Shown here: positions 41,450 to 50,142 of the stretch, piece by piece
Numbering within the stretch: position 1 is the stretch's first letter
Layout: every line of letters begins with the position of its first letter
NCBI GenBank assembly: GCA_002343505.1
Contig: DDQZ01000070.1
Location: 250,423 to 309,725, forward strand
From: Verrucomicrobiaceae bacterium UBA2429
Lineage (GTDB): Bacteria; Verrucomicrobiota; Verrucomicrobiia; Verrucomicrobiales; Verrucomicrobiaceae
Length of the DNA: 59,303 nucleotides
Direction of reading: 5' to 3'
The notes under the pieces: model-generated
Told to the model about the DNA's origin: nothing
The model's database searches: none
Seen by the model: only the letters and a program-made list of their open reading frames with translations
Made by a program: the position numbers and the translations under genes

Positions 41450-42058
41450 TCAGACCCGCTCGAAAACGAGCCAGGTCCAGTGAACCCCCGCAGCGCGATT
41501 GACCGCTTGAACCGAGTCCGCGGCGCGGCGGCGAAGCAAGGTGAGAGCGTTCGCGGCGGCGCCGTCGATCGTATGCTCGACCGTGCCGGCATGGACGGGC
41601 CGCCCCGGCGAAGCGGGGCCGTGGCGATAGGACAGGATCAGCCTGCCGCCCGGTGCGATCAAGTCGGCGAGGCGGCGGATCGCGCTGTCGCGCTGGCCGT
41701 CGTCGAGATGCTGCCAGACGCCGATCAGCTGGACGAGGTCGAAGCCGGCCTCGTCGCCGGCGAGCGCCGCCAGATCGGGGAGGCGAGAATCGACCCAGCA
41801 TATGCCGGGGTCGGGGTGAAGCGTCTGGCCCGCCTCGCGCAGCGCCGCGACAGGCTCGACCGCCGTGACACTGTGACCGAGGCTCGCCAGCCAGGCCGCA
41901 TCTCGGCCGGTGCCCGCGCCGATATCGGCGATCCGGCTCGGCGCCGACGGCAGGAGGTCCGCTACCGGCGCGAACATCTCCTCGACCGAAATCGCGTCGT
42001 AGCGCGCGATCAGGCCGGGCGCGGCCGCGCTATAACCCGCAATGACTTCGTCGCTCAT
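41450..42058 (-). CDS. Class I SAM-dependent methyltransferase
   Basis: A 202-aa methyltransferase: SAM motif I RIADIGAGTGRDAAWLASLGHSVTAVEP, an acidic residue ending the second strand, FDLVQLIGVWQHLDD and LIAPGGRLILSYRHGP. Substrate unknown. It begins 20 bp after hslV and ends 49 bp before the flavoprotein gene, all on the same strand, so it is probably co-transcribed with hslV and hslU. Confidence 0.88.
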   Translation of the reverse strand: MSDEVIAGYSAAAPGLIARYDAISVEEMFAPVADLLPSAPSRIADIGAGTGRDAAWLASLGHSVTAVEPVAALREAGQTLHPDPGICWVDSRLPDLAALAGDEAGFDLVQLIGVWQHLDDGQRDSAIRRLADLIAPGGRLILSYRHGPASPGRPVHAGTVEHTIDGAAANALTLLRRRAADSVQAVNRAAGVHWTWLVFERV

Positions 42059-42078
42059 GCCCCCGGCCTGCCGCGCGG

Positions 42079-42624
42079 TCAGGCCGCGTTCTCGATCGCT
42101 TCCACGGTGAGCTGATCGTTCGTGTAGACGCAGATATCCGCCGCGATCTTCATCGCCTTGCGTGCGATCGTCTCCGCCTCCTCCTCATAGTCGAAGATGG
42201 CGGTGGCGGCGGCCAGGGCGAAATTGCCGCCCGAGCCGATCGCCGCGACGCCCGCCGCAGGCTCCAGCACGTCGCCATTGCCGGTGAGGATCAGGGTCAC
42301 GTCCTTGTCGGCGACGATCATCATCGCCTCCAGGTTGCGCAGATATTTGTCGGTCCGCCAGTCCTTGGCGAGCTCGACCGCGGCGCGCATCAATTGGCCG
42401 TGATGCTGCTCCAGCTTGCGCTCCAGCCGCTCGAACAGGGTGAAGGCGTCGGCGGTCGCGCCCGCGAAGCCGGCGATCACCTTGCCGTCCGCGCCCAGCC
42501 GGCGGACCTTGCGCGCATTCGGCTTGATCACCGTCGATTGCAGCGACACCTGCCCGTCGCCCGCAATCACCGCTTTGCCATTCTTGCGCACACCGATGAT
42601 CGTCGTGCCGTGCCAGCTTTCCAT
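42079..42624 (-). CDS. hslV: ATP-dependent protease proteolytic subunit HslV
   Basis: The proteasome-like threonine peptidase of HslUV. The 181-aa precursor [29 protein letters not shown] has the active threonine after a short propeptide ending in HG. The rest matches the family: [30 protein letters not shown] and [17 protein letters not shown]. First gene of the hslV-methyltransferase-oxidoreductase-hslU cluster; in most bacteria hslV and hslU are adjacent. Confidence 0.96.
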   Translation of the reverse strand: MESWHGTTIIGVRKNGKAVIAGDGQVSLQSTVIKPNARKVRRLGADGKVIAGFAGATADAFTLFERLERKLEQHHGQLMRAAVELAKDWRTDKYLRNLEAMMIVADKDVTLILTGNGDVLEPAAGVAAIGSGGNFALAAATAIFDYEEEAETIARKAMKIAADICVYTNDQLTVEAIENAA

Positions 42625-42716
42625 TGGACCCTAACTCCCGGTTTCGCATTCTACGTAGGTGAGGATCGCCCCGCTTTCCAATGACACTCGCATGGCGAGC
42701 GGCTAAGGCACGGACA

Positions 42717-44420
42717 GTGACCGATTTTCTCCTCGCCCTCGTGCTGGTCGGCCTTGCCGCTTTCTTCGCGGTGGCGATGCGTTTGCAGGTCGGTCTGCGG
42801 CGGCTGGAGGAAAGGCTCGACGCGGCCGGGATCGCCCGTCCCCGCAAGCCGGGGGAGGCTGAGGACGGCGCGCCCGCGCCGGAACCGGCTTCCTTCGCCA
42901 ATTTCTTCGAAAATCTCGTCGGCGGGCGGCTGCTGATCTGGGTGGGCGGCGCGGCTTTGTTCGTGGCCGCGATCTTCCTGATCAATTATTCGATCGAGAT
43001 CGGCCTGATCACGCCGGAAATGCGGATGATCGCCGCCGGTCTGTTCGGCCTGACCCTGCTGGCGGCGGGCGAATATGCGCGCCGATCGCCACGCCTCGCC
43101 GCCGACATTCGCGTGTCGCAGGCGCTCGTCGGCACCGGCCTCGCCGTCCTCTACGCCACCGTCTACGGCTCCTACTGGCTGTATGGCTTCTTCGGCATCA
43201 ACACCGCGTCCCTGCTGATGCTGGCGATCACTGTCGCGGCATTGGGCCTGTCCTTCCGCCACGGCATCGGCACCGCCGCCCTGGGCCTGATCGGCGGTTT
43301 CCTGACCCCCGCTCTGGTCGGCGATCCGGATACGGGGGCCTTGGGCTTGCTCGCCTATATTGCGCTGCTGAACATCGCCGTTTTCTACATCGCCTGGCGG
43401 CGCGGCTGGGGCTGGCTGGCCGGGGTTGCGGTGCTGGCGAGCTTCGCCTGGACCGCTTTCTTCATCTTCCAGCCCGATCCGGGCGACGCCATCGCCGCCG
43501 GCTGGTTCGCGGCCGCGCTCGGCATCATCGCCGGGCTGCTGAAGCCCGCCGGCACCTCGCTCACCTGGATCCAGCCGGTCGCCATCGCCGCGACCATCGT
43601 GATGATCCTGACCGCGCGGGACGATGTCGAGACCTGGGGCTGGCTGGCCTATGCCGTCATTGCGGCGGGCGCGATCGCGATCACGCGGCTCAGGGAGCAT
43701 GTCCCGGCCGTGCCCTTCTACGTGCTGCTGCTTGGCGTGCTGCTGATCCCGGTCCGCATCCTGATCCATGACGAGGCCGGCGTCGCGTCGGCGGCGACGG
43801 GCATGATCCTGCTGTTCGGGCTGGGCAGCCTGATCATCGCGGTTGAGTGGAGAAGCGGCTTGTGGGCGGCGCTCTCGGCGGTCGGCTTCGCCGCGCCCGC
43901 CTTGGTGCTGCGCTGGAGCTATCCGGGTCTGATGAGCGACATGAACTGGGGCGCGCTGCTGGCCTTGCTCGCGGCCGGGCCGGTGGCGCTCGTCTTCATC
44001 CGCCGCCGCCAGATTCACTATGCCGTCGCGCTCGATTTCCTCGCTTTGCTGCCCGCGCTCACCGCCGCCGCTCTGCTCGCCTTCGCCGCGATCGATCTGG
44101 TGCCGTCGGACGGCCTGTCCATCGCCTGGATGGTCCTGTCCATCGCCCTGATCGGCGCGGGCATGGCGCTGCACGACCTTGCCTTCCGCATCGCCGGCCT
44201 GACCCTGCTGACGGTGACGGTGGTGAAATTGTTCCTGATCGACGCCTCCGCGCTGGACGGGGTGCTGCGCATCCTGTCCTTCGTCGGGCTGGGCGTGTCG
44301 CTGATCGTCCTCGGCTGGCTCTACGGCAAATTGCTGCGCGGCGAGCGGCGGGACAATGAGAAGGAAAAATTGGTCGGAGCGACAGGATTCGAACCTGCGA
44401 CCCCCACACCCCCAGTGTGA
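42717..44420 (+). CDS. DUF2339 polytopic membrane protein, 3' end running through a tRNA
   Basis: A protein of about 567 aa with many membrane helices. It starts VTDFLLALVLVGLAAFFAVAM, followed by a coiled region and the conserved NLVGGRLLIWVGGAALFVAAIFLINYSIEIGLITPEMRMIAAGLFG and GIGTAALGLIGGFLTPALVG segments of DUF2339. Function unknown. I chose the GTG at 42717 with AAGG 8 nt upstream; ATG at 42681 lacks a ribosome-binding site. The last 17 codons, KLVGATGFEPATPTPPV, are the antisense of the tRNA-Pro gene, so the natural stop is probably lost or the C-terminus is tRNA-derived. Confidence 0.85.
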   Translation: MTDFLLALVLVGLAAFFAVAMRLQVGLRRLEERLDAAGIARPRKPGEAEDGAPAPEPASFANFFENLVGGRLLIWVGGAALFVAAIFLINYSIEIGLITPEMRMIAAGLFGLTLLAAGEYARRSPRLAADIRVSQALVGTGLAVLYATVYGSYWLYGFFGINTASLLMLAITVAALGLSFRHGIGTAALGLIGGFLTPALVGDPDTGALGLLAYIALLNIAVFYIAWRRGWGWLAGVAVLASFAWTAFFIFQPDPGDAIAAGWFAAALGIIAGLLKPAGTSLTWIQPVAIAATIVMILTARDDVETWGWLAYAVIAAGAIAITRLREHVPAVPFYVLLLGVLLIPVRILIHDEAGVASAATGMILLFGLGSLIIAVEWRSGLWAALSAVGFAAPALVLRWSYPGLMSDMNWGALLALLAAGPVALVFIRRRQIHYAVALDFLALLPALTAAALLAFAAIDLVPSDGLSIAWMVLSIALIGAGMALHDLAFRIAGLTLLTVTVVKLFLIDASALDGVLRILSFVGLGVSLIVLGWLYGKLLRGERRDNEKEKLVGATGFEPATPTPPV

Positions 44421-44447
44421 TGCGCTACCAGGCTGCGCTACGCTCCG
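44371..44447 (-). tRNA. tRNA-Pro (anticodon GGG)
   Basis: Read on the minus strand, the 77 nt form a full cloverleaf: acceptor CGGAGCG/CGCTCCG, D arm GCGC-AGCCTGGTA-GCGC, anticodon arm TCACA-CTGGGGG-TGTGG with anticodon GGG, variable loop, T arm GCAGG-TTCGAAT-CCTGT, discriminator A and an encoded CCA. The 3' half overlaps the last 50 bp of the opposite-strand DUF2339 ORF. Confidence 0.95.
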
Positions 44448-44588
44448 ACCCGAAACCCCGACGAAGCATCGCTTCGGCGGGAGCCTGAAGCGGCGCATCT
44501 AGGCCCGCCGTCCGGGGAAGGCAAGGCGAGCGCTTGACTTGCCCCACGCTCCAATAATAGTTGCATATTGCAACCAAGTGGAGCCGAT

Positions 44589-45062
44589 ATGGCCGACGAC
44601 ATCCAGTTCGGGCTGGCGCAGCGCGAGGCGTTCGAGACTTTGAGCGGCATCGAATTGCTGCGCGCGATGATCCGCAAGGAATTGCCCGCGCCGCCCATTT
44701 CGCAGGCGATGGGCATATTGCTCACCGAGATCGAGCCGGGGCGGGTGGTGTTCGAAGGGCGGCCGGGGCCGCATTTGTTCAATCCGCTGGGCGGCATTCA
44801 CGGCGGTTTCGCGCTGACCCTGATCGACAGCGCCACCGGCTGCGCCGTTCATACCGAGCTGGACGCGGGTGTGGGCTATACCACGGTCGAGACGAAGGCG
44901 AATTTCGTGCGGCCGGTGCCGTCCGAAGGCGTGGTCCGTTGCGAGGGCAGGGTGGTCAGCCGCGGCCGCCAGATCGCCACCGCCGAAGCCTATCTGCGCG
45001 ACGAGCGCGGCAAATTGCTCTCGCACGGCACCTCGACCCTGATCATTCTCGGCAAGCGCTGA
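44589..45062 (+). CDS. PaaI-family hotdog thioesterase
   Basis: A 157-aa hotdog-fold protein: VVFEGRPGPHLFNPLGGIHGGFALTLIDSATGCAVHTEL contains the GGxHGG-type active-site loop, and YTTVETKANFVRPVPSEGVVRCEGRVVSRGRQIATAEAYLRD is the second half. Such enzymes hydrolyse aromatic or other acyl-CoA thioesters. The ATG at 44589 has GGAG 5 nt upstream. Physiological substrate unknown; no catabolic genes nearby. Confidence 0.88.
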   Translation: MADDIQFGLAQREAFETLSGIELLRAMIRKELPAPPISQAMGILLTEIEPGRVVFEGRPGPHLFNPLGGIHGGFALTLIDSATGCAVHTELDAGVGYTTVETKANFVRPVPSEGVVRCEGRVVSRGRQIATAEAYLRDERGKLLSHGTSTLIILGKR

Positions 45063-45071
45063 ACGCGCGCC

Positions 45072-45374
45072 TCATTCCCCCATCAGCGTTTTCAGGAAGC
45101 GCGCCTCATAGGCATTGGCCAGCAGCGCCGGCATCTCGGCCCCGGCGATCACCTGCATCAACGGCCCCAGCTCCGCCATGTGCGCGTCGATCGCGGCCTC
45201 GTCCCGCCAGCTGTGGCTGATGTGCAAAACGTTGGGATCGCCCATGTCCACCGAATAGCAATAGGACAGGCATCCGTCCCGCTGCCTCACCTCCTCGATC
45301 CACGCATTGAGCGGTTCGCGCAGGCGCTCGATCTCGCCTTCGCCGAAGCGCGCTTCTCCCTTGACGATGATCAT
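45072..45374 (-). CDS. Antibiotic biosynthesis monooxygenase (ABM)-domain protein
   Basis: A 100-aa ferredoxin-like dimeric-fold protein: MIIVKGEARFGEGEIERLREPLNAWIEEVRQRDGCLSYCYSVDMGDPNVLHISHSWRDEAAIDAHM. Members range from cofactor-free monooxygenases to heme-binding or unknown proteins. It converges with the thioesterase gene, separated by 9 bp. No biosynthetic cluster surrounds it, so a specific role cannot be given. Confidence 0.82.
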   Translation of the reverse strand: MIIVKGEARFGEGEIERLREPLNAWIEEVRQRDGCLSYCYSVDMGDPNVLHISHSWRDEAAIDAHMAELGPLMQVIAGAEMPALLANAYEARFLKTLMGE

Positions 45375-45408
45375 GCGTCAGTCTCCTATTGCGACTGTAA
45401 ACGCACCC

Positions 45409-45446
45409 ACCCTGATCCGATCGCTCTGCGATCGGTGAGTCAGGGT
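45409..45446. other. Compound inverted repeat upstream of the yajC operon
   Basis: An outer arm ACCCTGA/TCAGGGT (45409-45415 with 45440-45446) encloses CCGATCG/CGATCGG (45417-45423 with 45429-45435). It lies in the 243-bp divergent gap between the ABM gene and yajC. No T-run follows; it could be a regulator site or RNA hairpin. Nothing else recognisable is in the gap. Confidence 0.5.
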
Positions 45447-45617
45447 CGCACCATAAAACAGATCAGGATTTGCGGGGCAAGCTGGGACAGATTGCCCCGA
45501 TCCCGATCTGGGGCCGCCTTGCCTTGGCAAGCGGCGCACCCCATGATAACCGCGTCCGCTTTCCGGGGCGAGCGGCATCTTGCGCGCTTGCCGCCCACTC
45601 CCATCAAGTAGGAAACG

Positions 45618-45953
45618 ATGTTCATCACGCCCGCTTACGCCGCCGATGCCGGTGCCGCCGCCGGAGGGGGTGGAAACCTCTTCCTCAGCCTCGCACCGAT
45701 GCTGATCATCTTCGTGATCTTCTATTTCCTGCTGATTCGTCCGCAGCAGAAGCGCATGAAATCGCATCAATCCATGCTCGCGGCGGTGAAGCGCAACGAC
45801 ACCGTCGTCACCTCCGGCGGGCTGATCGGCAAGGTTACCAAGGTCGACGAGACCGAGGTCGAGGTCGAGCTGGCCCCCAACGTCCGCGTGAAGGTGGTCA
45901 AGGGCATGCTCGCCGAGGTCCGCCAGGGCGGCGTCAAGCCCGCGAACGACTGA
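45618..45953 (+). CDS. yajC: Preprotein translocase accessory subunit YajC
   Basis: A 111-aa single-span membrane protein: MFITPAYAADAGAAAGGGG, membrane helix LAPMLIIFVIFYFLLIRPQQKRMKSHQ with the family motif FLLIRPQQKR, then a cytoplasmic domain (VVTSGGLIGKVTKVDETEVEVELAPNVRVKVVKGM). It associates with SecDF and with AcrB-type pumps. First gene of the Sec operon, 7 bp before secD. Confidence 0.95.
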   Translation: MFITPAYAADAGAAAGGGGNLFLSLAPMLIIFVIFYFLLIRPQQKRMKSHQSMLAAVKRNDTVVTSGGLIGKVTKVDETEVEVELAPNVRVKVVKGMLAEVRQGGVKPAND

Positions 45954-45960
45954 CCGGGCG

Positions 45961-47544
45961 ATGCTGAACTTTTCGCGTCTGCAGGTCTGGCTGATCACGG
46001 CAGTCTGCATGTTCGGCGTGCTGCTCAGCATTCCGAGCCTCCTGCCGCCGCACGTTACCGAGAATTGGCCGAACTGGGCCAAACCGCACGTCAATATGGG
46101 CCTCGATCTCGCCGGCGGCAGCCAGTTGCTGCTCGAAGCGGATACGAGTTCGCTCGCGCGGCAGCGGCTCGAGACGATCGAGGATTTGATGCGCACCGAG
46201 ACGCGGCGCGTGAATATCGACATTGCCGACGTCTCGACCGCGGAGAATCAGCTGTCCTTCACCGTCGGCAATCCCGACCAGGCCGATCAGGCGCTGCAGA
46301 TCGCGCGCGCCCAGTCCGGTGCCGGCATGGTCGGCACGGCGACGCAATGGGATGTCGCCCGGCCGGAGCCGAACCGGATCGTCATGCGTCCGACCGCCGC
46401 CGGCCAGTCCGAAGCGGTGGACAATGCGATGGCCGCTGCACGTGACGTCATCGACCGGCGCATCAATTCGCTCGGCACGCTCGAGCCGACCATCATTCGC
46501 GAGGGATCCGACCGCATCCTTGTCCAGGTGCCGGGCGTCCAGAATCCCGAGCAGATCAAGTCGCTGATCGGCCGCACTGCCCGCCTCGAATTCAAGGCGG
46601 TGCCAGACGAGCAGCCGTCGGCCGAAGTGCTGGCCTCGGGCCGGGCCCCTCCCGGCCTGCAGATCCTGCCGATGGCCGATGGTGGTCGCATCGCGGTGCA
46701 GCGCCGCGCCATCATTACCGGCGACCAGATCGTTCGCGCCCAGCAAAGCTTCAATCAGCAGGGCCAGCCCGACGTTTCGATTACCTTCGATTCGAACGGC
46801 GGCACCCGCTTCGCCAAGCATACGCGCGAGAATGTCCGCAAATTGTTCGCCATCGTGCTCGACGGCACCGTCCTGTCGGCGCCGGTGATCAACGAACCGA
46901 TCCTGGGCGGACAGGCGAGCATTGCCGGCAACTTCACGGTGGAAAGCGCCAACGAACTGGCCATCTCGCTGCGCTCGGGTCGCCTGCCGGTCGAGTTGAA
47001 GGTGGTGGACGAGCGCACGGTCAGCCCGGAACTGGGCCGCGATTCAATCGAATTGGGCGTGCTGGCCACGATCATCGGCGCGGTGCTGGTCATCGGCTTC
47101 ATGCTGCTCACTTATGGCGGCTTCGGCCTGTTCGCGGTTACCGCCTTGGTCCTGAACGTGTTCCTGATCCTGGGCTGGATGGCCTTGTTCAACGCCACGC
47201 TGACGCTGCCAGGCATTGCCGGCTTCGTGCTGACGATCGGCGCGGCGGTGGACGCGAATATCATCATCAACGAACGCATCCGCGAGGAATTGCGACGAGG
47301 CCGCACGGTGCTCGATTCGATCGACACGGGCTGGAAGGAAGCCAGCACCGCGATTCTCGACGCGAACGTCACCAACGCCATTGCCGGCGCTTTGATGTTC
47401 CAGTTCGGCTCCGGCCCCGTCCGCGGCTTCGCGGTCGTGCTGGTGATCGGGATCATCACCTCGGCCTTCACCGCGATTACCGTCGCGCGTCTGTGGGTGT
47501 CCATCTGGGTGCGCCGCCGGCGGCCCAAGTCGCTGGTGCTTTAA
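45961..47544 (+). CDS. secD: Protein translocase subunit SecD
   Basis: A 527-aa subunit of the SecDF translocation motor, which uses the proton gradient to pull proteins out of the SecYEG channel. It has the first membrane helix, a large periplasmic domain (VNMGLDLAGGSQLLLEAD, ITFDSNGGTRFAKHTREN, IAGNFTVESANELAISLRSGRLPVELKVVDERTVSPELGRDSI) and five further helices with GFVLTIGAAVDANIIINERIREELRRGRTVLDSID. Operon position between yajC and secF confirms it. Confidence 0.96.
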   Translation: MLNFSRLQVWLITAVCMFGVLLSIPSLLPPHVTENWPNWAKPHVNMGLDLAGGSQLLLEADTSSLARQRLETIEDLMRTETRRVNIDIADVSTAENQLSFTVGNPDQADQALQIARAQSGAGMVGTATQWDVARPEPNRIVMRPTAAGQSEAVDNAMAAARDVIDRRINSLGTLEPTIIREGSDRILVQVPGVQNPEQIKSLIGRTARLEFKAVPDEQPSAEVLASGRAPPGLQILPMADGGRIAVQRRAIITGDQIVRAQQSFNQQGQPDVSITFDSNGGTRFAKHTRENVRKLFAIVLDGTVLSAPVINEPILGGQASIAGNFTVESANELAISLRSGRLPVELKVVDERTVSPELGRDSIELGVLATIIGAVLVIGFMLLTYGGFGLFAVTALVLNVFLILGWMALFNATLTLPGIAGFVLTIGAAVDANIIINERIREELRRGRTVLDSIDTGWKEASTAILDANVTNAIAGALMFQFGSGPVRGFAVVLVIGIITSAFTAITVARLWVSIWVRRRRPKSLVL

Positions 47545-47553
47545 GGAAATATC

Positions 47554-48534
47554 ATGCGGCTGCTGAAGCTCGTCCCCGACAATACGAATATCGATTTCCT
47601 CCGCTGGCGGAATTTCGCGATCATCTTCTCGATCCTGATGATCGGGGCGTCGATCTTCTTCATCACCACGCGCGGCCTCAATCTGGGCGTCGATTTCGTC
47701 GGCGGCCGGAGCATCCGCGCGACCTTCCAGGAGCCGCCGCAGCTCGACGAATTGCGCAGCCGGATCGGTGCGCTCGATGTCGGCGAGCCGGTGATCCAGC
47801 AATCCGGCTCGGAGCGCGAGATCTCGATCCGCATTCCGCTGCCGGACGATGCGACCGAGGAATCGGCCAATGCCGCGGCAACCGCGGTCCGGCAGGAGAT
47901 CACCTCCAACTATGCCGGCTCGCGGATCGAATCGGTCGAGACCGTGTCGGGCAAGGTGTCGAACGAACTGGCGTGGGATGGCGGCCTGGCGCTGCTGCTC
48001 GCGATGCTGGGCATCTCGGCCTATATCTGGATACGCTTCGAATGGCAGTTCGGCGTCGGCGCGCTGGTCAGTCTGGTCCACGATCTCACCATCGTGACCG
48101 GCTTCTATGCGATGACGCAGATCGAGTTCAGCCTGAACGCGGTCGCGGCCCTGCTGACCCTGATCGGCTTCTCGCTGAACGATACGGTCGTGGTGTACGA
48201 CCGAATACGCGAGAATTTGCGAAAATACCGAAAGATGGAGATCGAGCCTTTGCTCAATCTCTCGGTCAACGAGACGCTGGCACGGACGATCAACACCAAC
48301 ACCTCGGTGATGCTCGCCATCCTGGCGCTGCTGATCTTCGGCCCGGACGTGATCTACGATCTGACCATCGGCATTTTCGCCGGCGTGATCATCGGCACCT
48401 ATTCGTCCGTCTATGTCGCCCGCTTCCTGCTCGTGCCGCTTGGCGTGAACAGCGACAGCTTCGTGCCGAAGACGACTGTCGGCGGCGCCGAACGTGTGTC
48501 CGCGCGCAAGGCCGAGGATGGCGCCCAGGTTTGA
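47554..48534 (+). CDS. secF: Protein translocase subunit SecF
   Basis: A 326-aa partner of SecD: first helix IIFSILMIGASIFFITTRGLNLGVDFVGG, the periplasmic domain (RIGALDVGEPVIQQSGSEREISIRIPL) and helices with the conserved FSLNDTVVVYDRIRENLRK and TINTNTSVMLAILALLIFGPDVIYDLTIGIFAGVIIGTYSSVYVA. It begins 9 bp after secD and overlaps the next gene by 17 bp. Confidence 0.96.
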   Translation: MRLLKLVPDNTNIDFLRWRNFAIIFSILMIGASIFFITTRGLNLGVDFVGGRSIRATFQEPPQLDELRSRIGALDVGEPVIQQSGSEREISIRIPLPDDATEESANAAATAVRQEITSNYAGSRIESVETVSGKVSNELAWDGGLALLLAMLGISAYIWIRFEWQFGVGALVSLVHDLTIVTGFYAMTQIEFSLNAVAALLTLIGFSLNDTVVVYDRIRENLRKYRKMEIEPLLNLSVNETLARTINTNTSVMLAILALLIFGPDVIYDLTIGIFAGVIIGTYSSVYVARFLLVPLGVNSDSFVPKTTVGGAERVSARKAEDGAQV

Positions 48535-48895
48535 TCCCGCGCGAGGCGCCGGGCCGATGGTCCGGGGCTTTACCGCCAGCGGCCGCTTCCGGCTCGACGA
48601 GGGCGATCATGCGGCCCTGCTGCTGACGCCGGAATGGGCATCGGCTTGGGATGCGCCTGCGCTGACGGACCTGACGCCGGGGCATGTCGCCGCCGCGCTA
48701 GCGCTGGAACGGCCACCGGAATTTCTTTTGCTCGGCACCGGTCCGTCTCTGGCGCGCCCGCCGCTCGCCTTCATCCGCGCGCTGGAAGGGCAGGGGATCG
48801 GCGTCGAAGCCATGGACAGCCGCGCCGCCGCCCGCACCTGGGCCGTGCTGCGCGCCGAAGAGCGCTGGATCGCCGCGGCCCTGCTGCCGCTCTAG
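48518..48895 (+). CDS. Mth938-like domain protein (NDUFAF3 family) of the Sec operon
   Basis: A 125-aa protein with the Mth938/DUF498 fold: VRGFTASGRFRLDEGDHAALLLTPEWASAWDAPALTDLTPGHVAAAL, then PPEFLLLGTGPSLARPPLAFIRALEGQGIGVEAMDSRAAARTWAVLRAEERWIAAALLPL. The human relative NDUFAF3 helps assemble complex I; the bacterial role is undefined. Start ATG overlaps the secF end by 17 bp with AAGG 6 nt before it. This yajC-secD-secF-Mth938 order is typical of alphaproteobacteria. Confidence 0.88.
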   Translation: MAPRFDPARGAGPMVRGFTASGRFRLDEGDHAALLLTPEWASAWDAPALTDLTPGHVAAALALERPPEFLLLGTGPSLARPPLAFIRALEGQGIGVEAMDSRAAARTWAVLRAEERWIAAALLPL

Positions 48896-50046
48896 CCTGC
48901 CAGCCCGGCGAGATGCGCGTGCAACTCGCCGGCATTGCGCTCCCAGCTGAACCGCTCGGCCGCCTTGCGAACCGCGTCAGGCTCGGGCGGATTGGCCAGC
49001 ACTTCGCGTACCGCCGCGGCCAGTGCCTGCGCGTCTCGCGCCGCAATCCGCCCCGCTTCGGCCCTGTCGATCACATCCCGCGCGCCCCCGGCCTCGCAGG
49101 TCACGACCGGCGTACCGCAGGCGAGCGCCTCGACCCAGACATTGGCGATCCCTTCCGCCCGCGTCGGCAGCAACATCACGTCCGCCGCGCCAAGCAGATG
49201 CGCGACCTCTGCGGGCGCCTGTGAACCCAGGAAGCGGACGCGCTTGCCCAAAGGTGCCGCGCGTTGCTCCAGCGCCGCGCGATCCGGCCCATCGCCGACG
49301 ATCAGCAAAGTGGCGTCGGGTAAGGCAGCGAGCGCGTCGATCGCGAACGCCTGTCCCTTGCGCTCGATCAGCCCGCCGACAGTCACCAGCAACGGCCCCT
49401 CGGCGCCAAGCGCCGCCTTCGCCGCCGCCCGGTCGATCGGCCGGTAGAGGCCCAGATCGACGCCGGTATGATGCACCCGGATCTTCGCGCCCGGCATGCC
49501 GCGCGCGACCATCTCGTCCTTCAGTGACTGGCTGACGGCGAGCAGCCCGTCCGCCGCCTCCGCCGCCGCGCGGACCTGCTCGCCGATCCCCGGCACATCG
49601 CCCCAATGATAGATGTCGCTGCCCCGCGCCTTGACCGAGAAGGGCACGCCGAGCGCATGTGCGAGATGCATCGCGGCCACGCCGTCCGGCCAGAAAAATT
49701 CCGCGTCGATCACGTCGAACGGGAAATCGCGGCGAAGCTCTTTCAGCAATGGCAGGACGGCGCGCGCCACCGCCCGCCCCGCGCCGCGATTGAATTTCGG
49801 CCAGACCCGGAAGCGGGGGCGATGGACGTCCAACCCGTTCCACACCTCGCGCTTCGGCAGCGCCGTCAGCGGCCGGTAGTGCGGGTGGTGCGAAAGCGGC
49901 CAGACCGGCAATCCCACCGGCGCGACGACGCGCACCTCGACACCGTCGCGCGCCGCCAGCCCCTGCGTCTGCCGCTCCACGAACAGCCCCAGCCGCGGCT
50001 GATGCGCGTTCGGGAAAAGGGTGGAGAGGGTGAGGGTGCGCAGCAT
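48892..50046 (-). CDS. GT4-family glycosyltransferase
   Basis: A 384-aa GT-B glycosyltransferase: N-terminal LSTLFPNAHQPRLGLFVERQTQGLAAR, acceptor-side FSVKARGSDIYHWGDVPG, LLVTVGGLIERKGQAFAIDALAALPDATLLIVGDGPDRAALEQ, and the nucleotide-sugar motif PTRAEGIANVWVEALACGTPVVTCEAGG (EGxxNVxxEA). It probably builds part of an exopolysaccharide or glycolipid. No other polysaccharide genes are in the window. It converges with the Mth938 gene (4-bp overlap). Confidence 0.9.
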   Translation of the reverse strand: MLRTLTLSTLFPNAHQPRLGLFVERQTQGLAARDGVEVRVVAPVGLPVWPLSHHPHYRPLTALPKREVWNGLDVHRPRFRVWPKFNRGAGRAVARAVLPLLKELRRDFPFDVIDAEFFWPDGVAAMHLAHALGVPFSVKARGSDIYHWGDVPGIGEQVRAAAEAADGLLAVSQSLKDEMVARGMPGAKIRVHHTGVDLGLYRPIDRAAAKAALGAEGPLLVTVGGLIERKGQAFAIDALAALPDATLLIVGDGPDRAALEQRAAPLGKRVRFLGSQAPAEVAHLLGAADVMLLPTRAEGIANVWVEALACGTPVVTCEAGGARDVIDRAEAGRIAARDAQALAAAVREVLANPPEPDAVRKAAERFSWERNAGELHAHLAGLAG

Positions 50047-50085
50047 CGGCAGAAGCCCTAACAGAAGAGGGTTAAAGCGAGCCCA

Positions 50086-50116
50086 AACGAAAACCGCCCG
50101 GGTTTCCCCGAGCGGC
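50086..50116 (-). terminator. Rho-independent terminator after ctrA
   Basis: On the minus strand a 10-bp stem (two wobble pairs) with a GAAA tetraloop, GCCGCTCGGG-GAAA-CCCGGGCGGT, is followed by TTTCGTTT. It lies 27 bp after the ctrA stop. Confidence 0.8.
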
Positions 50117-50142
50117 TTTTCTTACCCCGATGATTGTCCGCG

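Noticed and set aside
42651..44498. 615-codon minus-strand frame opposite the DUF2339 gene
   Set aside because: It reads His/Gln/Asp/Arg-rich low complexity with no domain; the plus strand encodes recognisable membrane helices.
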